Shown: piece after piece, positions 1-7,072 of the stretch | How positions within the stretch are numbered: position 1 is the stretch's first letter | Layout: each line of letters begins with the position of its first letter | Assembly: GCA_023436825.1 (NCBI GenBank) | Contig: JAEZHS010000673.1 | Coordinates: 1-7,154 of the forward strand | Source: Pseudomonadota bacterium | GTDB lineage: Bacteria; Pseudomonadota; Alphaproteobacteria; Reyranellales; Reyranellaceae | Reading direction: 5' to 3' | Length of the DNA: 7,154 bases | Made by a program: the position numbers and the translations under genes | Notes under the pieces: model-generated | Told to the model about the DNA's origin: nothing | Seen by the model: only the letters and a program-made list of their open reading frames with translations | Database searches by the model: none

Positions 1-844
1 CGAGCGTGAGGATCTCCGGCGCCGCGGGATCGACCGGCGCAGGCCGGCCCTTGGGCTCGGCCGACAGGAGATGCTGGGTATAGGAATGCTTCGGGTGGTC
101 GAACACCTCGGCGACCGGCCCCTCCTCGACGACGCGGCCCTGGGTCATGACACAGACCCGGTCGGCCATCTTGCGCACGATGCCGAGATCGTGGGTGATG
201 AAGAGCAGCGCCATGCCGTACTTGGCCTGCAGCGTCTTGAGAAGCTTCAGGATCTGCGCCTGGATGGTGACGTCGAGCGCCGTCGTCGGCTCGTCGGCGA
301 TCAGGAGGTCGGGCTCGTTCGCGAGAGCCATGGCGATCATGACGCGCTGGCGCTGGCCGCCGGAGAGCTGGTGCGGGAAGGCGTCGAGTCTCGTCGCCGC
401 CTCGGGGATGCCGACCTGCTCCAGGAGCTCGAGCGTACGCTTGCGCGCGGCCGAGCGTGTCAGGCCCTTGTGTAGGATCAGCACCTCGTTCACCTGCCGC
501 TCGATCGTGTGCAGCGGATTGAGCGAGGTCATCGGCTCCTGGAAGATCATGGAAATGCGGTTGCCGCGCACGTCCAGGAGGTCGCGCGGCGGCGCGCCGA
601 CCAGCTCGCGGCCCTGGAAGCGAATGCTGCCGTTGGGATGGTTGGCCATCGGGTAGGGCAGGAGCTGCAGGATCGACAGTGCTGTCACCGACTTGCCCGA
701 GCCCGACTCTCCCACCACCGCCAGAGTCTCGCCGCGCTTGATATCGAAGCTCACGCTCTTCACGGCGCGCACGGCGTCGTCGCCGGTGCCGAAATTGACC
801 GAGAGGTTCCTGACCTCGAGCAGGGCGCCCTGGGTGTCGGTCAT
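1..844 (-). CDS. yejF: YejF-type peptide ABC transporter ATPase, N-terminal half (partial)
   Basis: This is the ATP-hydrolysing subunit of the YejABEF peptide importer, acting at the cytoplasmic face of the inner membrane. The first 281 residues are visible; the rest lies beyond the left edge. The first nucleotide-binding domain is complete: Walker A GESGSGKS at about 45-52, Q-loop Gln near 102, signature LSGGQ at 160-164, Walker B LLIADE at 180-185, D-loop Asp near 191 and switch His near 218. FQEP, SLNPL and the post-domain peptide-transporter stretch (HPKHSYTQ, LLSAEP) are typical of the Opp/Dpp/Yej class. YejF proteins are tandem ATPases of about 530 residues, so a second domain is expected outside the window. 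The ATG shares four bases (ATGA) with the yejE stop, and a Shine-Dalgarno sequence AAGGTG lies five bases upstream (850-855). GsiA- or DppD-type ATPases are alternatives, but the yejBE neighbours settle it. Confidence 0.93.
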   Translation of the reverse strand, partial: MTDTQGALLEVRNLSVNFGTGDDAVRAVKSVSFDIKRGETLAVVGESGSGKSVTALSILQLLPYPMANHPNGSIRFQGRELVGAPPRDLLDVRGNRISMIFQEPMTSLNPLHTIERQVNEVLILHKGLTRSAARKRTLELLEQVGIPEAATRLDAFPHQLSGGQRQRVMIAMALANEPDLLIADEPTTALDVTIQAQILKLLKTLQAKYGMALLFITHDLGIVRKMADRVCVMTQGRVVEEGPVAEVFDHPKHSYTQHLLSAEPKGRPAPVDPAAPEILTL

Positions 845-1860
845 GCGATCACCTTGCGCGGATTGAAGGCGTCGCGCACGGCCTCGCCGATGAAGACCAG
901 CAGGGACAGCATGAGCGCGATGATGATGAAGCCGGTGAAGGCGAGCCACGGCGCGTTGAGGTTGTTCTTGCCCTGCAGCAGGAGCTCGCCCAGCGACGGC
1001 GAGCCGACGGGCAGGCCGAATCCCAGGAAGTCGAGCGACGTCAGGGTGGTGACGGAGCCGGCCAGGATGAAGGGCAGGTAGGTCAAGGCGGCGGTCATGG
1101 CGTTGGGAAGGATGTGCCGGAACATGATGCGCGCGTCCATCATACCCAGCGCCCGGGCCGCCCGGACATAGTCGAAATTGCGCCCGCGCAGGAACTCGGC
1201 CCGCACCAGCCCGACCAGCGCCATCCAGCTGAACAGCAGCATGATGCCCAGGAGCACCCAGAAGCCGGGCTGGATGAAGCTCGCCAGGATGATCAGGAGG
1301 TAGAGCGTCGGCATGCTCGACCAGATCTCCATGAAGCGCTGGATGGAGAGGTCGACGGCGCCGCCGAAATAGCCCTGAACGGCGCCGGCCACGATGCCGA
1401 TGATCGAGCTCAGCACCGTGAGCGCCAGGCCGAACAGCACGGAGATGCGGAAGCCATAGATCAGGCGGGCCAAGACGTCGCGCGCCTGGTCGTCGGTGCC
1501 GAGCGGATGGCGCCACGACGGCGGCTGCAGGGCCTTGCGGCCTTCGCCCTTCAGCACCGTGTTGTAGCTGTAGGGGATGGGCGGCCACACGATCCAGCCC
1601 TTGGCCTCGATCAGCTTCTGCACCTCGTCATCGGTGTAGACGGCGTTGGTCGGGAAGTCGCCGCCGAAGGTGGTCTCGGGATAGTCGCGCACCAGCGGCG
1701 AGTAGAAGCCGCCGTCGTAGTAGATGAGGATCGGCTTGTCGTTGGCCAGGAGCTCGGCGAACAGCGACAGGAAGAACAGCACGCCGAAGACCACCAGCGA
1801 GTACATGCCGCGCTTGCTCGAGCGGAAGGCGGCGAGCCGCCGGCGGTTCAGGGGAGTCAT
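841..1860 (-). CDS. yejE: YejE-type peptide ABC transporter permease
   Basis: This is the second membrane permease of the YejABEF importer, 339 residues, close to the 341 of Escherichia coli YejE. Visible parts in order: a basic N-terminus and first membrane helix at about 20-38; a long periplasmic segment (about 40-120) with ANDKP and YDG as in YejE proteins; the motif GTDDQARDV at 121-129 shared with OppC/DppC permeases; further helices near 139-163, 183-220, 256-278 and 307-325; and the cytoplasmic EAA loop (YVRAARALG through HILPN, about 231-253) that docks on the ATPase. The C-terminal stretch TSLDFLGFGLP, SPSLGELLLQGKNN and GEAVRDAF is characteristic of YejE. Its ATG shares one base with the yejB stop (TGATG) and its TGA overlaps the yejF start, so coupled translation is likely. 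An in-frame upstream extension runs antiphase through yejB and is not part of the gene. Confidence 0.95.
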   Translation of the reverse strand: MTPLNRRRLAAFRSSKRGMYSLVVFGVLFFLSLFAELLANDKPILIYYDGGFYSPLVRDYPETTFGGDFPTNAVYTDDEVQKLIEAKGWIVWPPIPYSYNTVLKGEGRKALQPPSWRHPLGTDDQARDVLARLIYGFRISVLFGLALTVLSSIIGIVAGAVQGYFGGAVDLSIQRFMEIWSSMPTLYLLIILASFIQPGFWVLLGIMLLFSWMALVGLVRAEFLRGRNFDYVRAARALGMMDARIMFRHILPNAMTAALTYLPFILAGSVTTLTSLDFLGFGLPVGSPSLGELLLQGKNNLNAPWLAFTGFIIIALMLSLLVFIGEAVRDAFNPRKVIA

Positions 1861-2957
1861 CAGCCGCGCGCCTCGAAGTCGATGCGCGGATCGACCACCG
1901 TATACATGAGGTCGCCCAGGATCCCCATGACCAGGCCGATCAGGCCGAAGAAGTAGAGCGTGCCGAACATGATCGGGTAGTCGCGGTTGAGCGCCGCCTC
2001 GAAGCCCAGGAGGCCGATGCCGTCGAGCGAGAAGATGACCTCGATCAGGAGCGAGCCGGTGAACAGCACGCCGATGAAGGCGGCCGGAAAGCCCGCGATC
2101 ACGATCAGCATGGCGTTGCGGAAGACGTGGCCGTAGAGCACGCGCCGCTCCTCCAGGCCCTTGGCGCGCGCCGTCAGCACGTACTGCTTGTGGACCTCCT
2201 CGAGGAAGGAGTTCTTGGTGAGGAAGGTCAGCGTGGCGAAGCCGCCGATCACCATGGCGCCGATCGGCAGCGCCATGTGCCAGAAGTAGTCGAGCAGCTT
2301 GTCTACGAGGCCGAGCTCGGACCAGTCGTCGGAGACCAGGCCGCGCAGCGGGAACCACTTGAAGTAGCTGCCGCCCGCGAACAGCACGACCAGCAGGAGC
2401 GCGAACAGGAAGCCCGGGATGGCGTTCAGCACGATCAGGGTCGTCGAGCTCGCGACGTCGAAGCGCGAGCCGTCGCGCACCGCCTTGGCGATGCCGAGCG
2501 GGATCGAGATGAAATAGACCAGCAGCGTCGTCCACAGGCCGAGCGAGATCGACACCGGCATCTTCTCGATCACCAGGTCGACGACCTTCTTGTTGCGGAA
2601 GAAGCTCTCGCCGAAATCGAACACCAGGTAGTTCTTCATCATCAGGAAGAAGCGTTCGACGATCGGCTTGTCGAAGCCGTACATCTTCTCGATGCGCTCG
2701 ATCAGTTCCTTGGGCAGGCCGCGCGCGCCGCGATAGGTGCCGCTGCTTGCATCCGAGCCGCCGCTGCGCACCGTCTCGCCGCCGCTCGAGCTGCCCGAGA
2801 AGCGCTCGGTGGCGTCGACCGCCGTGCCCTGGATCTGCGAGATCATCTGCTCGACCGGCCCGCCGGGCGCGGCCTGGATGACGAAGAAGTTGATGACCAT
2901 GATGCCGAGCAGGGTCGGTACCACCAGCATCAGGCGTCGCAGGATGTAGGCTAACAT
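1860..2957 (-). CDS. yejB: YejB-type peptide ABC transporter permease
   Basis: This is the first membrane permease of the YejABEF importer, 365 residues against 364 in Escherichia coli YejB. Helix 1 is at about 9-30 and ends in the family motif QAAPGGPVEQ. It is followed by a Ser/Gly-rich periplasmic stretch (about 52-73), the YRGARGL and GFDKP segments, and helices near 136-158, 172-194, 228-247, 285-308 and 330-352. The EAA coupling loop (YVLTARAKG through HVFRNAM) is at about 260-283. GSLLIEVIFSLDGIGLLG and the C-terminal VDPRIDFE are diagnostic for YejB rather than OppB or DppB. The ATG at 2957 is preceded by GGGGAGG (2974-2968) with a ten-base gap; that sequence is the distal arm of a perfect hairpin in the yejA-yejB spacer, which may limit initiation. 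The stop overlaps the yejE start by one base. Confidence 0.95.
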   Translation of the reverse strand: MLAYILRRLMLVVPTLLGIMVINFFVIQAAPGGPVEQMISQIQGTAVDATERFSGSSSGGETVRSGGSDASSGTYRGARGLPKELIERIEKMYGFDKPIVERFFLMMKNYLVFDFGESFFRNKKVVDLVIEKMPVSISLGLWTTLLVYFISIPLGIAKAVRDGSRFDVASSTTLIVLNAIPGFLFALLLVVLFAGGSYFKWFPLRGLVSDDWSELGLVDKLLDYFWHMALPIGAMVIGGFATLTFLTKNSFLEEVHKQYVLTARAKGLEERRVLYGHVFRNAMLIVIAGFPAAFIGVLFTGSLLIEVIFSLDGIGLLGFEAALNRDYPIMFGTLYFFGLIGLVMGILGDLMYTVVDPRIDFEARG

Positions 2958-2967
2958 CAGTGGAATG

Positions 2968-2974
2968 CCTCCCC
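2968..2974 (-). promoter_or_regulatory. Candidate yejB Shine-Dalgarno inside a hairpin arm
   Basis: GGGGAGG on the minus strand is the only strong anti-16S-complementary sequence before the yejB ATG; ten bases separate it from the start, slightly more than usual. It forms the last seven bases of the 11-bp stem at 2968-2993, so in the mRNA it would be paired unless ribosomes or another fold open the stem. The pairing is read directly from the sequence; any effect on translation is inferred. Confidence 0.45.
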
Positions 2975-3092
2975 ACGCGCAAGCGTGGGGAGGTGGCGCC
3001 GTCTTACGGCGACGGAGGGGTCTCGGGCGACGGAAAGCTTCTGACCCCTCCGTCCGCTACGCGGACACCTCCCCACGCTTCGCGTGGGGAGG
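2968..3092. repeat. Two inverted copies of a hairpin-forming intergenic repeat between yejA and yejB
   Basis: Copy A is 2968-3022 and copy B, inverted, is 3043-3092, around a 20-base centre. Each copy has two hairpins and a common end. Copy A: stem CCTCCCCACGC (2968-2978) with GCGTGGGGAGG (2983-2993), loop GCAA; then CGCCGT/ACGGCG (2997-3011), loop CTT; then GACGGAGGGGTC (3011-3022). Copy B: the same 11-bp stem at 3068-3092 with loop TTC, a GTCCGC/GCGGAC stem at 3052-3066, and GACCCCTCCGTC (3043-3054), the exact complement of the end of copy A. The second stem differs in sequence between copies yet pairs in both. The pair fills nearly all of the 148-base spacer. This is the architecture of REP/BIME-type extragenic palindromes, and elements like it are common in alphaproteobacteria. 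In the transcript it follows the yejA stop directly, so it could protect the yejA message or lower readthrough into yejBEF. Confidence 0.85.
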
Positions 3093-3105
3093 AAAGCTCC
3101 TGATG

Positions 3106-4965
3106 TCACTTCTTGTCCCCGCCGCGCTGCAGGGTCTTGTCCTTGGCTTCGTCGATCCACCAGGTGTCGAAGGCGACGGGCGAGTACTTGGCGCTCTTGG
3201 CCGGTCGGGCGAAGCGGTTCCAGTAGGCGACGTAGGCGGTGTTGCTGTGCCAGTTGGGCACCACGAAGTGGCTCCACAGCAGCACGCGGTCGAGCGCGCG
3301 GGTGGCGTTGATCAGGCTTTCGCGATCGGGCGCGCCGATCAGCGTCTCGACCAGGTTGTCGATGGCGGCATCCCTGATGCCGATGGAATTGCGACTGCCC
3401 TTGGTATCGGCGGCCTTGGAGCCCCAGAAATCGCGCTGCTCGTTGCCCGGCGACAGCGACTGGCCGAAGCCCTCGACCATCATGTCGTAGTCGAACTCGT
3501 CCTCGCGCCGCTTGAACTGCGCGGTGTCGATGGTGCGCACGTTCATGTCGATGCCGATGCGCTCGAGGTTCTGCTTGTAGGGCAGCACGACGCGCTCGAA
3601 GCTGGCGTCGTTCAAGAGCATTTCGAAGGCGAGCTTCCTGCCCGTCTTCGTCTCGGTCATCTTGCCGTCCTTGACCTCCCAGCCGGCCTCCTTGAGGAGC
3701 GCCAGCGCGCGGCGGGCGAGGTCGCGCACGTTGCCGGTGCCGTCGCTCTCGGGGAGCTTGAACTCCTTGGTGAAGACCTCCTCGGGGATCTTGCCGCGCA
3801 ACGGCTCGAGGTACTTCAGCTCGGCCGGCGTCGGCAGGCCCGACGAGGCGAGCTCGGAATTGCCGAAGAACGAGACGTTGCGCTTGTACATCCCGTAGAA
3901 CAGGTTCTTGTTGGTCCAGGCGAAGTCGAACATGGTGGCGATCGCCTCGCGCACCCGCCTGTCCTTGAAGAAGTCGCGCCGCGTGTTGAAGGCGAAGCAC
4001 TGCATGCCGGTCGGCAGTTCGTGCGGAATTTCGGCGCGCTGGATGCGGCCGTCGCGCACCGCCGGGATGTCGTAGGCGGTCGCCCAGTTGCGGGCGATGT
4101 TCTCCTGGCGGATGTCGATCTCGCCCGCCTTGAAGGCCTCGAACTGGACGGTGACGTCGCGATAGTACTCGTAGCGCAAGACCTCGAAGTTGTTGCGCCC
4201 GCGATTCATCCAGAGATCCTTGGCCCACCAGTCGTCGACGCGGCGATAGCTGATCGAACGGCCGACGTCGAAGGAATCGACCTTGTAGGCGCCACTGCCC
4301 AGCGGGACCTCGAGCGATACCTTCTCGAAGTCGCGGCTCGCCCACCACTTCGACGGCAGCACCGGCAGCTGGCCGATGATCAGTGGCAGCTCCTTGTTGG
4401 TGTTGTCGCGGAACGTGAACAGCACCTTCCGGTCGCCGACCTTCTCTGCCTTCAGCACATCGCCGTAGTAGAAGGCGTAGTTGGGCAGGCCCTTGGCCTT
4501 GAGCGTATCGAAGGTCCAGATCACGTCCTCGACGGTGATCGGGCTGCCGTCATGAAAGCGCGCCTGCGGTCGGAGGGTGAAGGCTGTCCACGAGCGATCG
4601 TCGGGCCATTCGATGGTCTCGGCGATCAGGCCGTATTCGGTCGAGGCCTCGTCGCGCGAACTCCAGCAGAGCGTGTCCCAGATTTGCGTGATGCCGGCGG
4701 CGGGCACGCTCTTGATGATGAAGGGATGCAGCGAATCGAAGGTGCCGCGGGCGCCCAGCCGCACCGAGCCGCCCTTGGGCGCGCTGGGATTGAGGTAGTC
4801 CGGCGGACCGGCGTCGGCCGGATATTTCGGCGCGCCGTGCATGGCAAAGCCATGGCTGACATTGATCTTCGTGGATGCTTGCTGAGCTTGCGCCCGCACG
4901 ATGGCCGGCGCGCCCAGGCACAGGGCCGTGGTGCCCAGCAACAAGCCTCTCCGTCTGATCGCCAT
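3106..4965 (-). CDS. yejA: YejA-type periplasmic peptide-binding protein
   Basis: This is the extracytoplasmic solute-binding protein (SBP_bac_5 family) that delivers oligopeptides to YejBEF. It is 619 residues; Escherichia coli YejA has about 604. The N-terminus (MAIRRRG, a hydrophobic run to about 22, then VRAQAQ) is a signal peptide with consecutive arginines, so Tat or Sec export is possible, with cleavage probably near 25-27. The mature protein shows HGFAMHGAPKYP, the family's PDYLNPSAPKGG and FDSLHPFIIK near 75-85, then a long SBP_bac_5 domain ending in a Trp/Tyr-rich C-terminus (WWIDEA). YejA proteins studied in enterobacteria and rhizobia are linked to microcin C uptake, antimicrobial peptide handling and peptidoglycan-peptide uptake; which applies here cannot be seen. 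The ATG at 4965 has GGGGA (4971-4975) five bases upstream. It is the first gene of the yejABEF operon, 82 bases after the Bug-family gene. Confidence 0.94.
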   Translation of the reverse strand: MAIRRRGLLLGTTALCLGAPAIVRAQAQQASTKINVSHGFAMHGAPKYPADAGPPDYLNPSAPKGGSVRLGARGTFDSLHPFIIKSVPAAGITQIWDTLCWSSRDEASTEYGLIAETIEWPDDRSWTAFTLRPQARFHDGSPITVEDVIWTFDTLKAKGLPNYAFYYGDVLKAEKVGDRKVLFTFRDNTNKELPLIIGQLPVLPSKWWASRDFEKVSLEVPLGSGAYKVDSFDVGRSISYRRVDDWWAKDLWMNRGRNNFEVLRYEYYRDVTVQFEAFKAGEIDIRQENIARNWATAYDIPAVRDGRIQRAEIPHELPTGMQCFAFNTRRDFFKDRRVREAIATMFDFAWTNKNLFYGMYKRNVSFFGNSELASSGLPTPAELKYLEPLRGKIPEEVFTKEFKLPESDGTGNVRDLARRALALLKEAGWEVKDGKMTETKTGRKLAFEMLLNDASFERVVLPYKQNLERIGIDMNVRTIDTAQFKRREDEFDYDMMVEGFGQSLSPGNEQRDFWGSKAADTKGSRNSIGIRDAAIDNLVETLIGAPDRESLINATRALDRVLLWSHFVVPNWHSNTAYVAYWNRFARPAKSAKYSPVAFDTWWIDEAKDKTLQRGGDKK

Positions 4966-5047
4966 GCAGGTCCCCGAAGCAAGCGTTTCGCTTCATATAT
5001 AGCGCGGCGGAGTTGGGCCGCACTATGGCCGCTGGGTCAACTCGGTG

Positions 5048-6031
5048 TCAGGTTTCGCCCTTGATCCCGGCTTCCTTCACCAGCTTGCCGTAGCGCGCGT
5101 AATCGGCCTTCCACATGGCCAGAATGTCGGCCGGCGAACGCGGCGCCGGCACCTCGCAGCCGGCCTTGGTCAATCGGTCGCGGGTCTCGCCATCCTGCAG
5201 CACCTTCATGGCCGAGGCATGGATCCGCTCGACCACCAGAGCGGGTGTGCCGGCCCGAACGGCGATCACGTACCAGCTCACCACGTTGGCATCGGCGAAG
5301 CCCGCCTCGGCGAACGTCGGCACGTCGGGCAGGGTTGCCAGCCGCTTGTCGGCCAGCACGGCCAGTGCGCGCAGTTTGCCGCTCTGGACGTGTTGAATGC
5401 TGAGCGGCCCGGGCAGGAAGCCAACCTGCAAGCGGCCCTCCAGCAGGTCGGGGATCCCCGGCGGTACGCCGCGATAGGGCACCCCGGTCATGTCGAGCTT
5501 GTAGTGATTCTTCAGCAGTTCCACCGAAAGATGGAGCGACGTGCCATTGCCGGGGTTGAGGTAATTGAGTTTGCCGGGGCTGGCTTTCGCGTAGTCGATC
5601 AGTTCCTTCAGCGTCTTCACCGGCACGGCGGGATTGACGGTCGCGACCGACGTCGCCACCGCGACCATCGCCACCGGCTGGAAGTCGGCGAGCGCGTCGT
5701 AGGACACCGATTGCAGATGCGGCACCACGACATGGCTGATCGTGGCCATCACCCAATTATAGCCGTCGGCCGGCGCCGAGGGGATCATCGACGTGGCCAG
5801 CGTGCCGTTGGCGCCGGGCTTGGGCTCGATCACCACGGGCTGGCCGAGGTCGGCCTGCATGGGCTCGACCACGGCGCGCGTCACGATGTCGACGATGCCG
5901 CCCACCGGGAAGGGGACCAGGATGCGCATCGGCTTGGCCGGAAAGGCCTGCGCCCAGGCATTGGGTGCTGCCGCCAACGCAGCGGCGCTGCCGACCGCGC
6001 CGACGGCGCGTCGCCGGGTGAGGCTGTTCAT
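5048..6031 (-). CDS. Bug/TctC-family tripartite tricarboxylate transporter solute-binding protein
   Basis: This is a periplasmic binding protein of the Bug (TctC, PF03401) family, whose members capture carboxylates and other small organic compounds. From the chosen ATG it is 327 residues, the family norm. The signal peptide reads MNSLTRRRAVGAVG, then an Ala-rich core and AWAQAFPAKP, with cleavage likely after AWA or AQA; the TRRR start allows Tat export. Family motifs follow: LVPFPVGGIVDIVTR at about 38-52 (usually VPFxPGGxxD), VIEPKPGANG near 67-76, SPGKLNYLNPGNGTSLH, and VPYRGVPPGIPDLLEGR. A TTG nine codons upstream is in frame, but the ATG at 6031 is preferred: it gives a normal signal peptide and has GAAGGA just upstream. 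No tctA or tctB membrane genes are visible, which is common for this expanded family. The ligand cannot be told from sequence. It is divergent from the selenoprotein gene. Confidence 0.92.
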   Translation of the reverse strand: MNSLTRRRAVGAVGSAAALAAAPNAWAQAFPAKPMRILVPFPVGGIVDIVTRAVVEPMQADLGQPVVIEPKPGANGTLATSMIPSAPADGYNWVMATISHVVVPHLQSVSYDALADFQPVAMVAVATSVATVNPAVPVKTLKELIDYAKASPGKLNYLNPGNGTSLHLSVELLKNHYKLDMTGVPYRGVPPGIPDLLEGRLQVGFLPGPLSIQHVQSGKLRALAVLADKRLATLPDVPTFAEAGFADANVVSWYVIAVRAGTPALVVERIHASAMKVLQDGETRDRLTKAGCEVPAPRSPADILAMWKADYARYGKLVKEAGIKGET

Positions 6032-6133
6032 TGTTCCTTCGCCCCCTGTCCTTGCCAAAAGCTAAGGGGTGCCTGCGAAATTGTCATCCCGGGCAAAATT
6101 GACTTCGCGGCGGCCTGGCAGCAGGTTGGCGCC

Positions 6134-7060
6134 ATGGCCGACACCGCCCAATTTGCGCCCGACTACGACGCGTCGATCGAGTACATGCGCCGCACCCGCG
6201 AGTATTATCTCGCGCTGGGGTACGACAATCCCTATCGCTGGGCGCACTACGTCGATGCGCCGTTCCAGCCGCTGAAGAAGCCGCTCAAGGACTCGACCTT
6301 GGCGCTGATCTCGACGGCGGCGCCCTACCAGCCCGACAAGGGCGATCAGGGCCCGGGTGCGGCCTACAATGCCGCCGCCAAGTTCTACAGCGTTTATTCC
6401 GGCGACACCGCGGTCGACCACGACACGCGCATCTCCCATATCGGCTACGACCGCAAGCACACCACGGCCAAGGATTCCAACACCTGGTTCCCGTTGCCGC
6501 TGATGCGGGAGTTCGCGAACCAGGGTCGCTTCAAGCTCGCCAGCCGCTTCCATGGCGCGCCGACCAACCGCAGCCAGCGCGTGACGCTCGAGACCGATGC
6601 GCCGGAGATCCTGGCGCGCTGCCGGCAGGACCAGGTCGACGCGGCGCTCCTGGTCCCGACTTGACCCGTCTGCCACCAGACCGTGAGTCTGGTCGCCCGA
6701 TATCTGGAGAGGAACGGCATCCCCACGGTGATCATGGGGGCGGCCAAGGACATCGTCGAGCATGCCGGCGTGCCGCGCTTCCTGTTCAGCGACTTCCCGC
6801 TGGGCAATTCCTGCGGCAAGCCGCACGAGCCCGACACGCAGCGCTTCACGCTCGATCTGGCCCTCAAGGTGCTGGAGAGCGCGGTGGGTCCGCGCACCAC
6901 GGTGCAGTCGCCGCTGCGCTGGAACGACGACGGCGACTGGAAGCGCGACTACAACAACCTCGAGCGCATGCCGGCCGAGGAAGTCGCCAGGCGCCGCGCC
7001 GAGTTCGACAAGGTGAAGCAGACGGCGCTCGACCAGCGCAAGAAGGCGGGCGTGGCGTAG
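6134..7060 (+). CDS. Short GrdB-family selenoprotein; in-frame TGA at codon 177 read as selenocysteine
   Basis: This is a 308-residue protein resembling the short proteobacterial branch of the glycine/sarcosine/betaine reductase selenoprotein B family (GRDB, PF07355); clostridial GrdB is longer, about 430 residues. Seen: an N-terminal YMRRTREYYLALGY / YRWAHYVDAPFQPL region, a predicted strand LALISTAAPY, ISHIGYDR, FPLPLMREF, then VDAALLVPT, TGA (6662-6664), PVCHQTVSLVARYLE, GIPTVIMGAAKDIVEH and VPRFLFSDFPLGNSCGKP, ending in a basic charged tail. Close relatives, from memory, have CPVCHQ where the TGA sits, so this encodes U177-P-V-C180. The frame is unchanged on both sides, and a SECIS-like hairpin follows. 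In GrdB, Sec attacks the substrate C-N bond; the role of short relatives without GrdA/GrdC is not established. The start ATG at 6134 is the only good one in frame, with a weak CAGG about eight bases upstream. The alternative is a nonsense mutation of a Cys codon (TGC to TGA). Confidence 0.83.
6665..6693 (+). promoter_or_regulatory. Candidate bacterial SECIS element
   Basis: Directly after the in-frame TGA, ACCAGAC (6675-6681) pairs perfectly with GTCTGGT (6687-6693), giving a 7-bp stem with the 5-nt loop CGTGA. Seventeen bases separate the TGA from the loop, and a G is the second loop base. Known bacterial SECIS elements place the apical loop roughly 16-37 nt after UGA and need a G among the first loop bases for SelB binding, so the match is good. 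The stem lies entirely in coding sequence for His-Gln-Thr-Val-Ser-Leu-Val. The Ser codon is AGT, the only AGT among 14 serines in the gene; its T is needed for pairing with A6680. No energy calculation was done. Confidence 0.72.
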
Positions 7061-7072
7061 TGGCCCTTCATC

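Noticed and set aside
4966..5047. Possible yejA promoter and leader hairpin: TATATA near 4996-5001, TTGACC at 5035-5040, and an AAGCG/CGCTT stem at 4981-4993.
   Set aside because: The TTGACC and TATATA boxes are about 33 bases apart, too far for a sigma-70 pair, and no better -35 lies at the right distance. The 5-bp stem is within chance expectation.
2965..5064. A 699-codon plus-strand open frame opposite yejA, and similar long antisense frames at 1114-1956, 2127-2954 and 6062-7105.
   Set aside because: They mirror the real genes on the other strand, have compositions typical of antisense GC-rich frames (runs of Gly, Ala, Arg, Leu, Glu, His) and show no family motifs. The minus-strand frames in 1-6031 and the plus-strand selenoprotein frame carry clear protein-family sequence.
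5048..6058. Start of the Bug-family gene at the TTG at 6058.
   Set aside because: It would add nine residues (with GGEG) before a complete signal peptide; the ATG at 6031 gives a standard signal peptide and has GAAGGA just upstream.
6032..6133. Possible promoters in the divergent spacer, for example ATGACA (6087-6082) with TAGCTT (6064-6059) on the minus strand, and repeated AATTG motifs.
   Set aside because: The -35-like box is good and the spacing is 17, but the -10 matches only three of six positions, and alphaproteobacterial promoters are poorly predicted by this consensus. Promoters must lie here, but none can be placed.
6683..7060. A separate 125-codon plus-strand gene starting after the TGA.
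   Set aside because: It begins inside a conserved family segment (after PVCHQT), is in the same frame as the upstream part and has no proper start: its GTG codon lies in the SECIS-like loop with no Shine-Dalgarno sequence. It is better read as the C-terminal part of one protein.
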